From MADRE3 sp963718195 (GTDB taxonomy: Bacteria; Desulfobacterota; Desulfobulbia; Desulfobulbales; Desulfocapsaceae), in NCBI GenBank assembly GCA_963718195.1, contig CAVQYQ010000006.1, forward strand, positions 496,001 through 560,000: a stretch of 64,000 nt of DNA, in the 5' to 3' direction. Positions within the stretch are counted from its first letter, which is position 1, and the number at the start of each line of letters is the position of its first letter. Below, in pieces: positions 1 through 7,735 of this stretch. The notes under the pieces were generated by a model. The model was not told where the DNA came from. It saw only the letters and a program-made list of their open reading frames with translations, and did not search any database. The position numbers and the translations under genes were made by a program.

Positions 1-1
1 G

Positions 2-949
2 CATACGAACCTGGAACGCCATTTTTCAGGATTTCCAAAATCATCACCTCCAATGGCCATTCTCTCTGCAATGCTCAATCTGGTTTCATGTTTTCATCCT
101 GAGGTTCTTGATGTTCATTCTGAAGGACCTGGGTTTGACAGGACAGTGGCGCTGCTTCTCTCAAAGGTTCGTACCATCAGCGCTTTTTCGTACAGAATGA
201 CTGCTGGAAAACCGTTTAACCACCCGAATCCAAATCTGAGTTATTGTTCCAACTTCCTTCATATGATGTTTTCGGGTCCATATCGAGAATACATTGCCAG
301 CCCGGTCATCGAGCGAGCTCTTAATCTCTTTTTTGTTCTTCATGCCGACCACGAGCAAAATTGTTCAACATCAACCGTTCGAGTTGTCGGCAGTTCACGG
401 GCAAATCTGTTCAGTTCGGTTGCTGCCGGGGTCTGCGCGCTCTGGGGGCCCCTGCATGGGGGGGCAAATGCCGGGGTTATAAAAATGCTCGAGGATATCC
501 ACACGTCTGGCCGGCCTATTGACTATTACCTGGACAAGGCGAAAGATAAGAAGAGCAATTACAAATTGATGGGATTTGGTCATCGGGTCTATAAAAATTT
601 CGATCCTCGGTCTCTGATCCTGAAAAACCGGGTGTATGAGGTTCTCGATGAATTGAAACGTCAGGATCCACTCATGGACATTGCCCGTGAGCTTGAAGAG
701 AAAACGCTCGATGATGACTATTTTATCAGTCGTCATCTCTACCCCAATGTTGATTTTTACAGCGGTATCCTGTTACGGGCCATCGGAATCCCACTCAATA
801 TGTATACGGTGATGTTTGCCATCGGCAGGATGCCGGGATGGATCTCCAACTGGCGTGAATTGCTCGAGCACAACCAGCGGATTTCCCGGCCTCGCCAGAT
901 ATACACCGGGGAAACCAGCCGTCCGTTTGTTCCTATTGAAAAACGATAG
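2..949 (+). CDS. gltA: citrate synthase, C-terminal part (5' end outside the window)
   Basis: This gene makes citrate from oxaloacetate and acetyl-CoA at the entry of the TCA cycle. The reading frame is open back to the left edge of the window, so the N-terminus is missing; the first in-frame ATG at 53 is internal (the family motif HPMAILSAM is seen here as PPMAILSAM). The three catalytic regions are present: WGPLHGGAN (His), GFGHRVYKNFDPR (His) and NVDFYSG (Asp). The C-terminus RPRQIYTGE with an arginine-rich end is typical of the family. The next gene starts 57 bases later on the same strand and may be co-transcribed. A 2-methylcitrate synthase cannot be fully excluded from this part alone. 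Confidence 0.93.
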   Translation, partial: HTNLERHFSGFPKSSPPMAILSAMLNLVSCFHPEVLDVHSEGPGFDRTVALLLSKVRTISAFSYRMTAGKPFNHPNPNLSYCSNFLHMMFSGPYREYIASPVIERALNLFFVLHADHEQNCSTSTVRVVGSSRANLFSSVAAGVCALWGPLHGGANAGVIKMLEDIHTSGRPIDYYLDKAKDKKSNYKLMGFGHRVYKNFDPRSLILKNRVYEVLDELKRQDPLMDIARELEEKTLDDDYFISRHLYPNVDFYSGILLRAIGIPLNMYTVMFAIGRMPGWISNWRELLEHNQRISRPRQIYTGETSRPFVPIEKR

Positions 950-1006
950 TCAATACAGTACATCTGGTTACACAGTTTTGTATAAACATTTGACCGGAAT
1001 GGTACG

Positions 1007-1816
1007 ATGAGCAGATTTCAAAATGTTATGCAGGTTTTTACGCTGCTGGATAAATCAAACTGTCGTAAATGCGGGGAAAAAACCTGTCTCGCCTTTGCCA
1101 GTTCTGTATTCAGGGGGGATAAGGATATTTCTGCCTGCCCGACACTCGATAAGGAGCTCGTGTCTCGCTACACGGATGGTATGGAGCACCCAGAGTCAAA
1201 CACCAATGAGGCTGACCAGTTCAGTGGACTGCTTGAGAGCGTTCGAACACTCGATTTCATTGAGGCGGCACAGCGCACCGGCGGAAGATGTGATGGAGAC
1301 CGTCTGACAATCAAGATTCTCGGCAAAGATTTCAGTGTTAATCAGCGGGGGGAGTTCTTCTCTGACATTCACATGACGCCCTGGGTGACGACTCCTTTTT
1401 TAAGCTATATCCATGACTGCCAGGGAGACAGGGTAACCGGGGAATGGGTTTCTCTCCGTGAGCTCAGCGGCGGAATGGAACGCTATCCGTTATTCAGAAA
1501 ACGATGTGAAGAGGGGATGAAGCGGATTGCAGATGTGTATACAGAGCTGTTTGATGACATGGTTCACCTGTTTCAGGGGCGCCAGGTGGAACGTGTTTTC
1601 AACTCTGATATTTCTGTGGTTCTCCCTGTTTTTCCCCGTGTCCCGATGATGGTATGCTATTGGAAGGTCGAGGAGGGAATGGAGTCAAGTCTGAATATTT
1701 TTTTTGATCGTTCGGTGGACAGGAACCTGGGTGTCGAGTCGGCCTTTTCAATCGGGGCGGGTATTACCCAGATGTTTGAAAAAATAGCACTTCAGCATGG
1801 TTTTTCAGTCAATTAG
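1007..1816 (+). CDS. 4Fe-4S domain plus DUF3786 protein
   Basis: The first 50 residues carry Cys19, Cys22, Cys27 and Cys44 in the spacing C-x2-C-G-x3-C-x16-C-P. This is the pattern of the Fe-S domain found in the gamma subunit of CO dehydrogenase/acetyl-CoA synthase and in related corrinoid or redox proteins. The rest (about residues 75-269) resembles DUF3786, a family of unknown function common in anaerobes. The protein is 269 residues with no signal peptide or membrane segment. Two shorter DUF3786 proteins lie at 7071 and 53737 in the same window, both near CO dehydrogenase genes, so a role in the same metabolism is an inference, not shown by the sequence. The function is unknown. Confidence 0.8.
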   Translation: MSRFQNVMQVFTLLDKSNCRKCGEKTCLAFASSVFRGDKDISACPTLDKELVSRYTDGMEHPESNTNEADQFSGLLESVRTLDFIEAAQRTGGRCDGDRLTIKILGKDFSVNQRGEFFSDIHMTPWVTTPFLSYIHDCQGDRVTGEWVSLRELSGGMERYPLFRKRCEEGMKRIADVYTELFDDMVHLFQGRQVERVFNSDISVVLPVFPRVPMMVCYWKVEEGMESSLNIFFDRSVDRNLGVESAFSIGAGITQMFEKIALQHGFSVN

Positions 1817-1824
1817 CAAATGGT

Positions 1825-1890
1825 CTGGTACGACCGGGGCAGTCCACCTAAAGGGATAGACCACCCCGGTATTTGTGCTACCAGTTTTTT
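1825..1890. terminator. composite hairpin between convergent genes
   Basis: CTGGTA (1825-1830) pairs with TACCAG (1879-1884) and, inside it, ACCGGGG (1833-1839) pairs with CCCCGGT (1864-1870). Six T residues follow at 1885-1890 on the plus strand. The structure lies directly after the DUF3786 gene and overlaps the last codon of rubrerythrin on the other strand, so it probably ends plus-strand transcription. The internal loop makes it weaker than a simple terminator. Confidence 0.5.
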
Positions 1891-2453
1891 ACCAGGAGTT
1901 CGAAGTATCCCTGGGGCCTGACACAGGCCGGACATTTACTTGGTGCTTCAGATCCATGGTGCAGATAACCGCAGCCAAGACATTTCCAGACCATTTCGCT
2001 GTCTTTTCTAAACACCTGGTCCCTGTCAATATTCTCTGCCAGTTCCCTGAATAATTGTTCATGATGTTTTTCAGATACGCTGATGGCATCCAGTGTATCG
2101 GCTGCCCGTTTGAAACCCTCTTCAAGGGCAACCTGGGCAAACCCTTTGTACATCACATCATGGACATACAGCTCGAGTTCGGCAGAGGATAGCAGGTTTG
2201 ACCGGGTGTCTTCGATTACCCCCGCCGGAAAGTTCCAGGAAATTTCCAGGTCCCCGCCATTAAAAAATTTAAAAAACCTCAGGGCGTGCTCGTACTCCTG
2301 CTCGGCCGTTTCGTCAAAGAGTTTGGCGATCTGCATGAAACCGTCATCTTCAGCACGCCTGGCAAAAAAATTATATCGGGTACGTGCCTGGGCTTCAGCG
2401 GAGTAGGAGATAAGCAGGTTTTTAGCGGTTTTACTTTGTCTGAAGGCTACCAT
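1878..2453 (-). CDS. rbr: rubrerythrin
   Basis: Rubrerythrin is a cytoplasmic NADH- or ferredoxin-linked peroxidase that protects anaerobes from hydrogen peroxide. The four-helix diiron domain is seen in the glutamate motifs EAQARTRY, EQEYEHA, EEGFKRAA and EKHHEQLF. The C-terminal rubredoxin-like domain has CLGCGY and CPAC cysteine pairs for one iron. The length of 191 residues is normal for the family. It lies 14 bases after the stop of the small ferredoxin gene on the same strand, so the two are likely co-transcribed and the ferredoxin may be its electron donor (inference). Confidence 0.93.
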   Translation of the reverse strand: MVAFRQSKTAKNLLISYSAEAQARTRYNFFARRAEDDGFMQIAKLFDETAEQEYEHALRFFKFFNGGDLEISWNFPAGVIEDTRSNLLSSAELELYVHDVMYKGFAQVALEEGFKRAADTLDAISVSEKHHEQLFRELAENIDRDQVFRKDSEMVWKCLGCGYLHHGSEAPSKCPACVRPQGYFELLVKNW

Positions 2454-2467
2454 GTAATAAATCCCGG

Positions 2468-2659
2468 TTATTCTTCAACGATAATGGCGTCGGCACCACA
2501 TTCCAGTGCCGCCTGTCTGACGACATCTTTGAGGTGATCAGGAATTTCATCGACCTTGATAATTGACAGAAGTTTATCCTCATCATATTCAAATATTTCA
2601 GGACAAAGTTTGTTGCAGTTCCTGTCTCCCATGCACTGGTCCGTAATTGTCACTTTCAT
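2468..2659 (-). CDS. small single-cluster ferredoxin with an Asp in the cluster motif
   Basis: This is a 63-residue electron-transfer protein. Cys9, Cys15, Cys19 (followed by Pro) and Cys54 are the expected ligands, and the second ligand position of the usual C-x2-C-x2-C-x3-C-P motif is Asp12 (CMGDRNCNKLCP). The same substitution is known in Pyrococcus furiosus ferredoxin, where Asp binds a 4Fe-4S cluster that readily converts to 3Fe-4S. The gene precedes rubrerythrin by 14 bases on the minus strand. An AAGGAG-like site precedes its ATG. A role as electron donor to rubrerythrin is inferred from position only. Confidence 0.88.
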   Translation of the reverse strand: MKVTITDQCMGDRNCNKLCPEIFEYDEDKLLSIIKVDEIPDHLKDVVRQAALECGADAIIVEE

Positions 2660-2963
2660 AAAAAAATCTCCTTGTTTGGTTAGGTGATAACAACATCCGT
2701 CGACACATTTTCAAAGTGCGTATATAGTCTTAAATGGCAATGACCTATCAGTCAAATATTTTTTAACACAAAATATCAGTAAAATAGCATTGGCAGCATG
2801 GAGACGCTGCTGTTTGTATAATCAATAATCGCCTTTTTACGAGAATATGGTATATAGTCGCGTTGCGGATTTGGCGGCAATGTTGATTTTTAAGGTGTCA
2901 CATCATGGCAAACCACAGGATCAGGCGAACCATAAGACAAAAGATTCACTCACAGAGGAAGCG
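2660..2963. other. divergent intergenic region, ferredoxin/YchF-like
   Basis: This AT-rich stretch must hold promoters for the ferredoxin-rubrerythrin pair (minus) and the YchF-like gene (plus). A TATAAT hexamer lies at 2817-2822 on the plus strand, but the nearest TTGGCA (2790-2795) is 21 bases away, too far for a convincing sigma70 promoter. The in-frame ATG at 2847 is not used as a start because the P-loop family begins at 2964. Nothing else was recognised. Confidence 0.3.
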
Positions 2964-4034
2964 ATGAAAGTAGGAATAATTGGATTACCGCAGACCGGGA
3001 AGAAAACCCTTTTCCAGATTCTCACCACCAGTCAGCTTCGTGAGCAGTCCGGAGTGCCGAAACCGATTCCGGGAACTGCCGATATCGTTGATTCGCGGTT
3101 TGACCGGCTGGTGGAGATGTATCGTCCCAAAAAAGAGACGAGGGCCCGTATTGACCTGGTCCTGCTCCCTAAAATGGAACAGGAGACCATCGTCAAAGGT
3201 GAAATTTTTCGTGATATCAGTGATGTCGACGCGCTTTGTCATGTTGTAAGGGTGTTTGAGGATGACGCCATTTATCATGCCTCCGGTTCAGTTGATCCGG
3301 TGCGGGATGTGGAAATGGTTAACTCAGAGCTGCTGATGCATGATCAGATTTTTGTCGAAAAACGAATCGAACGGTTGGAGATCAGCCTCAAAAAAATCAA
3401 AGACGAAAAACAGGCCAAAGAACTTGAGCTGATGCGGAAGATCCTCGATCATCTCGAGCAGGAGAAGCCGCTGCGCCTCATGGAATTTGATGAGGACGAG
3501 GAGCTGCAGACCAGGAGCTATCCCTTTATAACTCGCAAGGAGATGATCCTGGCGTTCAATGTGTCCGAGTCCTCGGTTGGCGATGTGTCTCTGCTTGAAA
3601 GGGTTGCCGGGCTCTGCAGGGAGAATAAAATTGAAGCCATGGTTGTCTCCGCTCAGGTGGAGTCAGAAATCGCCCTGCTTGACAGTGAGGCGGAAAAGCT
3701 TGAATTTCTCGATGACCTCGGTATTGAGGAGCCGGCGCTGGGGATTCTTACCCGGCTGTGTCTTCAGGCGCTGGGGAGAGTTTCTTTTTTTACGGTTGGT
3801 GAGGATGAAGTTCATCAATGGCTTGTACGAGTCAACTCGGCAGCACCGATTGCCGCAGGAGTCATTCACTCTGATCTGCAGAAGGGGTTTATTCGGGCAG
3901 AGGTCATGAAATATGACGAATTAATGGAGTATGGCAGTGAAGCGGAGTTGAAAAAAGCCGGCAAGATGTATGTACAGGGTAAGGAATATATCGTGGTTGA
4001 CGGTGACATCCTCAATATTCGTTTCAGTGTCTGA
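2964..4034 (+). CDS. YchF/OLA1-related P-loop NTPase with degenerate motifs
   Basis: The protein resembles YchF (an ATPase/GTPase of the Obg group linked to ribosomes and stress) over its full 356 residues, ending in the C-terminal TGS-like region of DUF933 (HSDLQKGFIRAEV). The start at 2964 is chosen because MKVGIIGLP is the normal family N-terminus and a GAGGAAG site lies just upstream. The Walker A motif reads GLPQTGKKT: the Ser/Thr that normally follows the lysine is Lys14. The G3 region (VDIAG in YchF) is DLVLLPKM here. The G4-like NVSE fits the NxxE of YchF, which prefers ATP. A coiled coil is likely around residues 130-170. It may be a divergent paralogue with altered or lost nucleotide hydrolysis. 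Confidence 0.75.
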   Translation: MKVGIIGLPQTGKKTLFQILTTSQLREQSGVPKPIPGTADIVDSRFDRLVEMYRPKKETRARIDLVLLPKMEQETIVKGEIFRDISDVDALCHVVRVFEDDAIYHASGSVDPVRDVEMVNSELLMHDQIFVEKRIERLEISLKKIKDEKQAKELELMRKILDHLEQEKPLRLMEFDEDEELQTRSYPFITRKEMILAFNVSESSVGDVSLLERVAGLCRENKIEAMVVSAQVESEIALLDSEAEKLEFLDDLGIEEPALGILTRLCLQALGRVSFFTVGEDEVHQWLVRVNSAAPIAAGVIHSDLQKGFIRAEVMKYDELMEYGSEAELKKAGKMYVQGKEYIVVDGDILNIRFSV

Positions 4035-4051
4035 CCCTGCTGCAGTTTTCC

Positions 4052-4106
4052 TTTTTTCAGAAAGTCGGAGTGTTCCTGCCAGGCGTGCTCCGACTTTCTG
4101 AAAAAA
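4052..4106. repeat. 19-bp perfect inverted repeat (hairpin) after the YchF-like gene
   Basis: TTTTTTCAGAAAGTCGGAG at 4052-4070 is the exact reverse complement of 4088-4106, with a 17-base loop. It lies 18 bases after the stop codon of the YchF-like gene. The T-run is on the 5' arm and an A-run on the 3' arm, so it is not a standard intrinsic terminator with a trailing U-tract, but such a stable hairpin would still protect or end the message. Confidence 0.7.
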
Positions 4107-4213
4107 TGATCGGGTAAAATTTCGCTGGGTTACATCAGTTTTTTTTCTCCAGAATGGTTTCCTATCTCATTATTGTGCAGTGCTTCTTTCATATCCAGGA
4201 AGTTATTTTCTGA

Positions 4214-4242
4214 TTGACAATACCACTTTGTGGCGGTAAAGT
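4214..4242 (+). promoter_or_regulatory. sigma70-type promoter for cooS, with an inverted repeat in the spacer
   Basis: TTGACA (4214-4219), a 17-base spacer and TAAAGT (4237-4242) form a good housekeeping promoter about 135 bases before the cooS start. The spacer holds CCAC-ttt-GTGG (4223-4233), which could be a small operator. The rest of the 4035-4377 gap contains only the hairpin at 4052-4106 and no recognisable gene. Confidence 0.55.
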
Positions 4243-4377
4243 AGAGATTGGTAATAAGAATTATTCTCGAAAGTGCATCCTGCCTCTTTCTCTCGGCATG
4301 GCTGTGCGAATATGTCAGTTGCTTTCCAGCAACGAAAAGGAAAGCCTTTTCACTAATACCTTCTAGGCGGAGGAGCC

Positions 4378-6339
4378 ATGGCAAAGCCAAAACAATTAAT
4401 TCGACCCGAAGATATCACCACCTGTGAATCCACACAGCAGATGATTTATAAAGCCCGCAAAGATGGGGTTGAACTCTTTTTTGACCGGGCGGAGGATGTG
4501 AAACCGTGCCCGATAGGGGCTGATTCAGCCTGCTGCAAGCATTGTTCCATGGGGCCATGCCGGATGAACCCCAGCGATCCGTATAAGCGTGTGGGCGTGT
4601 GCGGTGCAACGATCGATACGATTGCTGCCAGGAATTTCGGCAGAATGGTCGCGGCGGGAACAGCCGCCCATACAGACCATGGCATGGCCATGCTCGACCT
4701 GTTCAGGGGGGTTATCGAAGGAACGGTAAAGGATTTTGAGATCAAGGATACCATGAAGCTGAACGAGGTGGCGGAATCTCTTGAGATCGAAACAAAGGGG
4801 CGTTCTGTAAAGGCAATCGCCCGCGATGTTTACAAGGAGCTTGAGCGCACCTATACCCAGGTCGAGGGTGAAATACCACTGGTAAAACGGGTTCCCAAAA
4901 AGACCCTGGAGCTCTGGAGAAAAGAAGGCATTGTTCCCCGCGGTGCAATGCGGGAGATCATGGAGATGATGCACCGTTCGGCAATGGGTGTTGATCAGGA
5001 TTATGAAAACATTACCAAACAGATCTCGCGGACAGCGCTTGCTGATGGCTGGGGTGGCTCAATGGTGTCGACCGATATATCTGACATCCTGTTTGGTACC
5101 CCTTCTCCGGTAGAGGTGACCGTTGATATGGGTGTGTTGAAGGAAGACCAGATAAATATTATCGTCCACGGTCATGAGCCAATCCTGCTCGAGGCAATGT
5201 TGATTTCTGCCGATGCTCCATCCATTAAGAAGATGGCCACCGATGCAGGGGCCAAAGGGATTAATCTGGTTGGTATGTGCTGCTCAGGACTCGATGTGCT
5301 GTCCCGACATGGTGTACCCCATGCCGGCAACTTCTCATCGACAGAGGCCGCGCTGGTAACAGGTGCTGTGGATGCCATGACTGTAGATATCCAGTGCATC
5401 AAACAGGATCTGCACAAGGTGGCCGGCTGTTATGATACTGAATTCATCACCACCAACTATCGGGCAAAAATTGAAGGGGCGCAGCATATCGAGCTCGATG
5501 AGCATGATCCGATGAAGTGTACCGACGAGATAATTATCAAGGCGGTCGGACGGTTTAAAAATCGTACAATGCCTATTGAGATCCCGCAAAAGACGGCAAG
5601 GGGAGTACATGGATTCTCCCATGAGTATATTAAATATATGCTCGGGGGGTCATTTCGTGGCGGCTACACCCCGCTCAATGATAATATCATCAACGGACGA
5701 ATTCGCGGGGTTGCCGGTGTTGTCGGTTGCACTAATCCTCGATCCAAACAGGATTTTTCCCATGTTGAGCTGGTCAAGGAACTGATCAAGAATGACATTT
5801 TGGTGGTCCAGACCGGTTGCTCTCAGATGGCACTTGCCAAGGCAGGGCTGACCACACCGGGTGCCGCATCTCTTGCCGGAGACGGTCTAGCCGAGGTGTG
5901 TGAGACGGTAGGAATACCTCCGGTACTTGGTCTTGGTGCCTGTGTGGATAACAGCCGGATCCTGATGGCCGTATCAGAGATGGTCCATACCGGCGGGCTT
6001 GGTGAGTCGATAGCTGAACTTCCGGTTGCCGGGTGTGCGCCGGAATGGATGAGTGAAAAGGCGATTGCCATCGGCCAGTATTTTGTTGCCTCAGGCGTGT
6101 TTACCGTTTTCGGTCACACCTTTCCAATTACCAAGGAGACCAGTTTTGAAAAACACCTTTTTGGTGAACTGGAGGACAAAGGTTTTGGAAAATGGGGTTT
6201 TGCCGACAGTCCGCATGAGATGGCTCGTCTGATGATCCAGCATATTGACAAGAAGCGGAAGGAGCTTGGAATTGACAAGGCTCGAGAACGAGTCCTGCTT
6301 GACATGGCTGACCGTCGCGCTTTGGAAGCGACTGCCTGA
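4378..6339 (+). CDS. cooS: anaerobic Ni-CO dehydrogenase catalytic subunit CooS
   Basis: CooS interconverts CO and CO2 at a Ni-Fe-S C-cluster and passes electrons to ferredoxin. The 653-residue length is typical of the homodimeric cytoplasmic enzyme. Cys44 and Cys52 fit the intersubunit D-cluster and Cys53, Cys56, Cys61 and Cys75 the B-cluster. C-cluster motifs are visible: GHEPIL, GMCCSGLD with RHGVPHAGNF, TVDIQC, VGCTNPRSKQD, TGCSQMALAKAGL and GLGACVDNSR. GGAGGAG lies just before the ATG. It is preceded by its own promoter and followed by a hairpin. No acetyl-CoA synthase gene is adjacent; the maturase cooC lies about 48 kb away at 54692. It may serve CO oxidation or CO2 reduction in the Wood-Ljungdahl pathway. 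Confidence 0.97.
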   Translation: MAKPKQLIRPEDITTCESTQQMIYKARKDGVELFFDRAEDVKPCPIGADSACCKHCSMGPCRMNPSDPYKRVGVCGATIDTIAARNFGRMVAAGTAAHTDHGMAMLDLFRGVIEGTVKDFEIKDTMKLNEVAESLEIETKGRSVKAIARDVYKELERTYTQVEGEIPLVKRVPKKTLELWRKEGIVPRGAMREIMEMMHRSAMGVDQDYENITKQISRTALADGWGGSMVSTDISDILFGTPSPVEVTVDMGVLKEDQINIIVHGHEPILLEAMLISADAPSIKKMATDAGAKGINLVGMCCSGLDVLSRHGVPHAGNFSSTEAALVTGAVDAMTVDIQCIKQDLHKVAGCYDTEFITTNYRAKIEGAQHIELDEHDPMKCTDEIIIKAVGRFKNRTMPIEIPQKTARGVHGFSHEYIKYMLGGSFRGGYTPLNDNIINGRIRGVAGVVGCTNPRSKQDFSHVELVKELIKNDILVVQTGCSQMALAKAGLTTPGAASLAGDGLAEVCETVGIPPVLGLGACVDNSRILMAVSEMVHTGGLGESIAELPVAGCAPEWMSEKAIAIGQYFVASGVFTVFGHTFPITKETSFEKHLFGELEDKGFGKWGFADSPHEMARLMIQHIDKKRKELGIDKARERVLLDMADRRALEATA

Positions 6340-6360
6340 TGACGTAAATTTTCCATCTGT

Positions 6361-6397
6361 TATAATGGCCTTTTCTATTCTGGAAAAGGCCATTATA
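6361..6397. repeat. 15-bp perfect inverted repeat after cooS
   Basis: TATAATGGCCTTTTC (6361-6375) and GAAAAGGCCATTATA (6383-6397) form a perfect hairpin with a 7-base loop. It lies 21 bases after the cooS stop codon. No U-tract follows, so it may be a stabilising 3' hairpin or a weak terminator between cooS and the small genes after it. Confidence 0.65.
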
Positions 6398-6444
6398 GTA
6401 TCTGGTGTATGGGCAATCGGCAGCATGAGACTGGAAACAGCGAT

Positions 6445-6858
6445 ATGGAAATATTCAATGGTACCTATAGCTGGGATGGCAAGAAGCATGATGGCAGAGA
6501 TCCCATTGCCTGGTTTCCCGGCTCATATAACCTGAGAATTTTTAATCTGACGATCACCAGTGGTGCGGTTACCCACCTCAAACCATACCTCTGTCTGTTC
6601 TCAGAAACAGGTTTGGGGCACTCTATTTCGGCAAACCCCGGTAAATTTGCCAAACATGTGAGTGAGGATTTTTCCCTTGATATGGAGCGGGTGCTCTGGG
6701 TTGAGGAAATTCACGGCAAAGAGGACCCCTTTGAAATTATTGTTTTCAGCAGAAACGGGAAACTGGGGGACGAACCACTCTACCATGCCGACAGGCGCCC
6801 TCCGACAGATGGGGAGCGTATCCTTATTGAACGGGAGCTAGCAGGGCTCTGTTCCTGA
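6445..6858 (+). CDS. conserved-looking protein of unknown function downstream of cooS
   Basis: I do not recognise this 137-residue protein. It begins MEIFNGTYSWDGKK; the start at 6445 is preferred over the ATG at 6409 because GGAAA lies at a suitable distance and 6409 sits only 12 bases from the cooS 3' hairpin. The composition is that of a soluble mixed alpha/beta protein with no cysteine cluster, signal peptide or membrane segment. It lies in the same direction as the two following genes, with a 27-base gap to the next start, suggesting a small operon behind cooS. The function is unknown. Confidence 0.65.
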   Translation: MEIFNGTYSWDGKKHDGRDPIAWFPGSYNLRIFNLTITSGAVTHLKPYLCLFSETGLGHSISANPGKFAKHVSEDFSLDMERVLWVEEIHGKEDPFEIIVFSRNGKLGDEPLYHADRRPPTDGERILIERELAGLCS

Positions 6859-6885
6859 CTCATACCTGGCGGAGAAATAGTTTCC

Positions 6886-7074
6886 ATGGACTATACCCCT
6901 GAAGAAATGGACAGCAGGCTCAGCGAACTGGAAAAGAAGATCGCTGAAACAAAAAAAAGACTGCCCGCCCACTCGATTAAGCCACCGGTGATGATGGATT
7001 TGCTTGAGCTGGAGGATGAGCGTGATGAGCTGCTGAAAAAACGTACTCAAACCCAGGATGACAGATTAGGATGA
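6886..7074 (+). CDS. 62-residue coiled-coil protein
   Basis: This small acidic/basic helical protein has heptad-like patterns (RLSELEKKIAETKKRL and LLELEDERDELLKK) on both sides of a proline-rich break, so a short helical hairpin or coiled coil is likely. Its stop overlaps the start of the DUF3786 gene by four bases (ATGA), which is strong evidence that it is translated and coupled to it. GGCGGAG lies about 12 bases before the ATG. The function is unknown; a helper or partner of the DUF3786 protein is an inference from the coupling. Confidence 0.65.
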   Translation: MDYTPEEMDSRLSELEKKIAETKKRLPAHSIKPPVMMDLLELEDERDELLKKRTQTQDDRLG

Positions 7075-7682
7075 CCCAGTCACCGGTTTTTGAAGAGACC
7101 TACCAAAAGTATCTGCTGGAAATTAAAACGATTGATTATCTTGCCCGGCAGGTTGCACTGGGAGTAACTGCCAGGGAGAATGCACTGGAGATCCCGCTCT
7201 TTGACAGGCTTTATCGACTCAGTGATAAAACCATTGAAGATTGCCAGGGCGGTTCTGTAACTCCAGCGATTCGGGTTATTCTCTGCAAATATGTTCTGAT
7301 GTGCCCCGATTCTTTACCACCTGCAGCCGACAGACTGATGACGTATCGCGAGTTCAAAAATGCAGGTCCACTGACATCATATTTTACCGTCAATACCAAC
7401 AAGATCATTGAGACGACTTTCAGTGGCAGGGTGGAATATCTGCGGCAACGCCTGCAGCAGCTCGGGGGGACGATCAGAGACGATGAATCTTACGACCTCT
7501 CTTTTTTGTTATTTGCCTTACCGAGAATACCTGTAATTGTAAACTTCAACGATCGCGACGAGATGTTTGGGGCAACCTGCTCCATTCTCTATAGAGCCTC
7601 TGCTGAGAGTTATCTCGACATGGAATGTTTGGCCATGACCGGAACGCTGCTGGCGGGTAAACTGATTTCCCCGGCTGCATGA
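7071..7682 (+). CDS. DUF3786 domain protein
   Basis: This 203-residue soluble protein resembles the DUF3786 family along its whole length. Shared features with the copies at 1007 and 53737 include the central region with a GPLTSYF-type motif and the C-terminal IPVIVNFNDRDEMF segment, where the others have VPMMVCYWKVEE and ISIALLYWIGDE. It lacks the N-terminal cysteine domain of the 1007 copy. It is translationally coupled to the 62-residue coiled-coil protein and lies behind cooS. The function of DUF3786 is unknown; the repeated location near CO dehydrogenase genes hints at a C1 or metallocofactor role (inference). Confidence 0.75.
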   Translation: MTQSPVFEETYQKYLLEIKTIDYLARQVALGVTARENALEIPLFDRLYRLSDKTIEDCQGGSVTPAIRVILCKYVLMCPDSLPPAADRLMTYREFKNAGPLTSYFTVNTNKIIETTFSGRVEYLRQRLQQLGGTIRDDESYDLSFLLFALPRIPVIVNFNDRDEMFGATCSILYRASAESYLDMECLAMTGTLLAGKLISPAA

Positions 7683-7735
7683 GAGCTGAGCTGGTCAACT
7701 GTCAGGATCATTGAGATGGAGCATAGGAGATGATT

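Noticed and set aside
4130..4390. Open frame of 86 codons on the minus strand before cooS
   Set aside because: It covers the cooS promoter and ribosome site, has no ribosome site of its own and no family resemblance.
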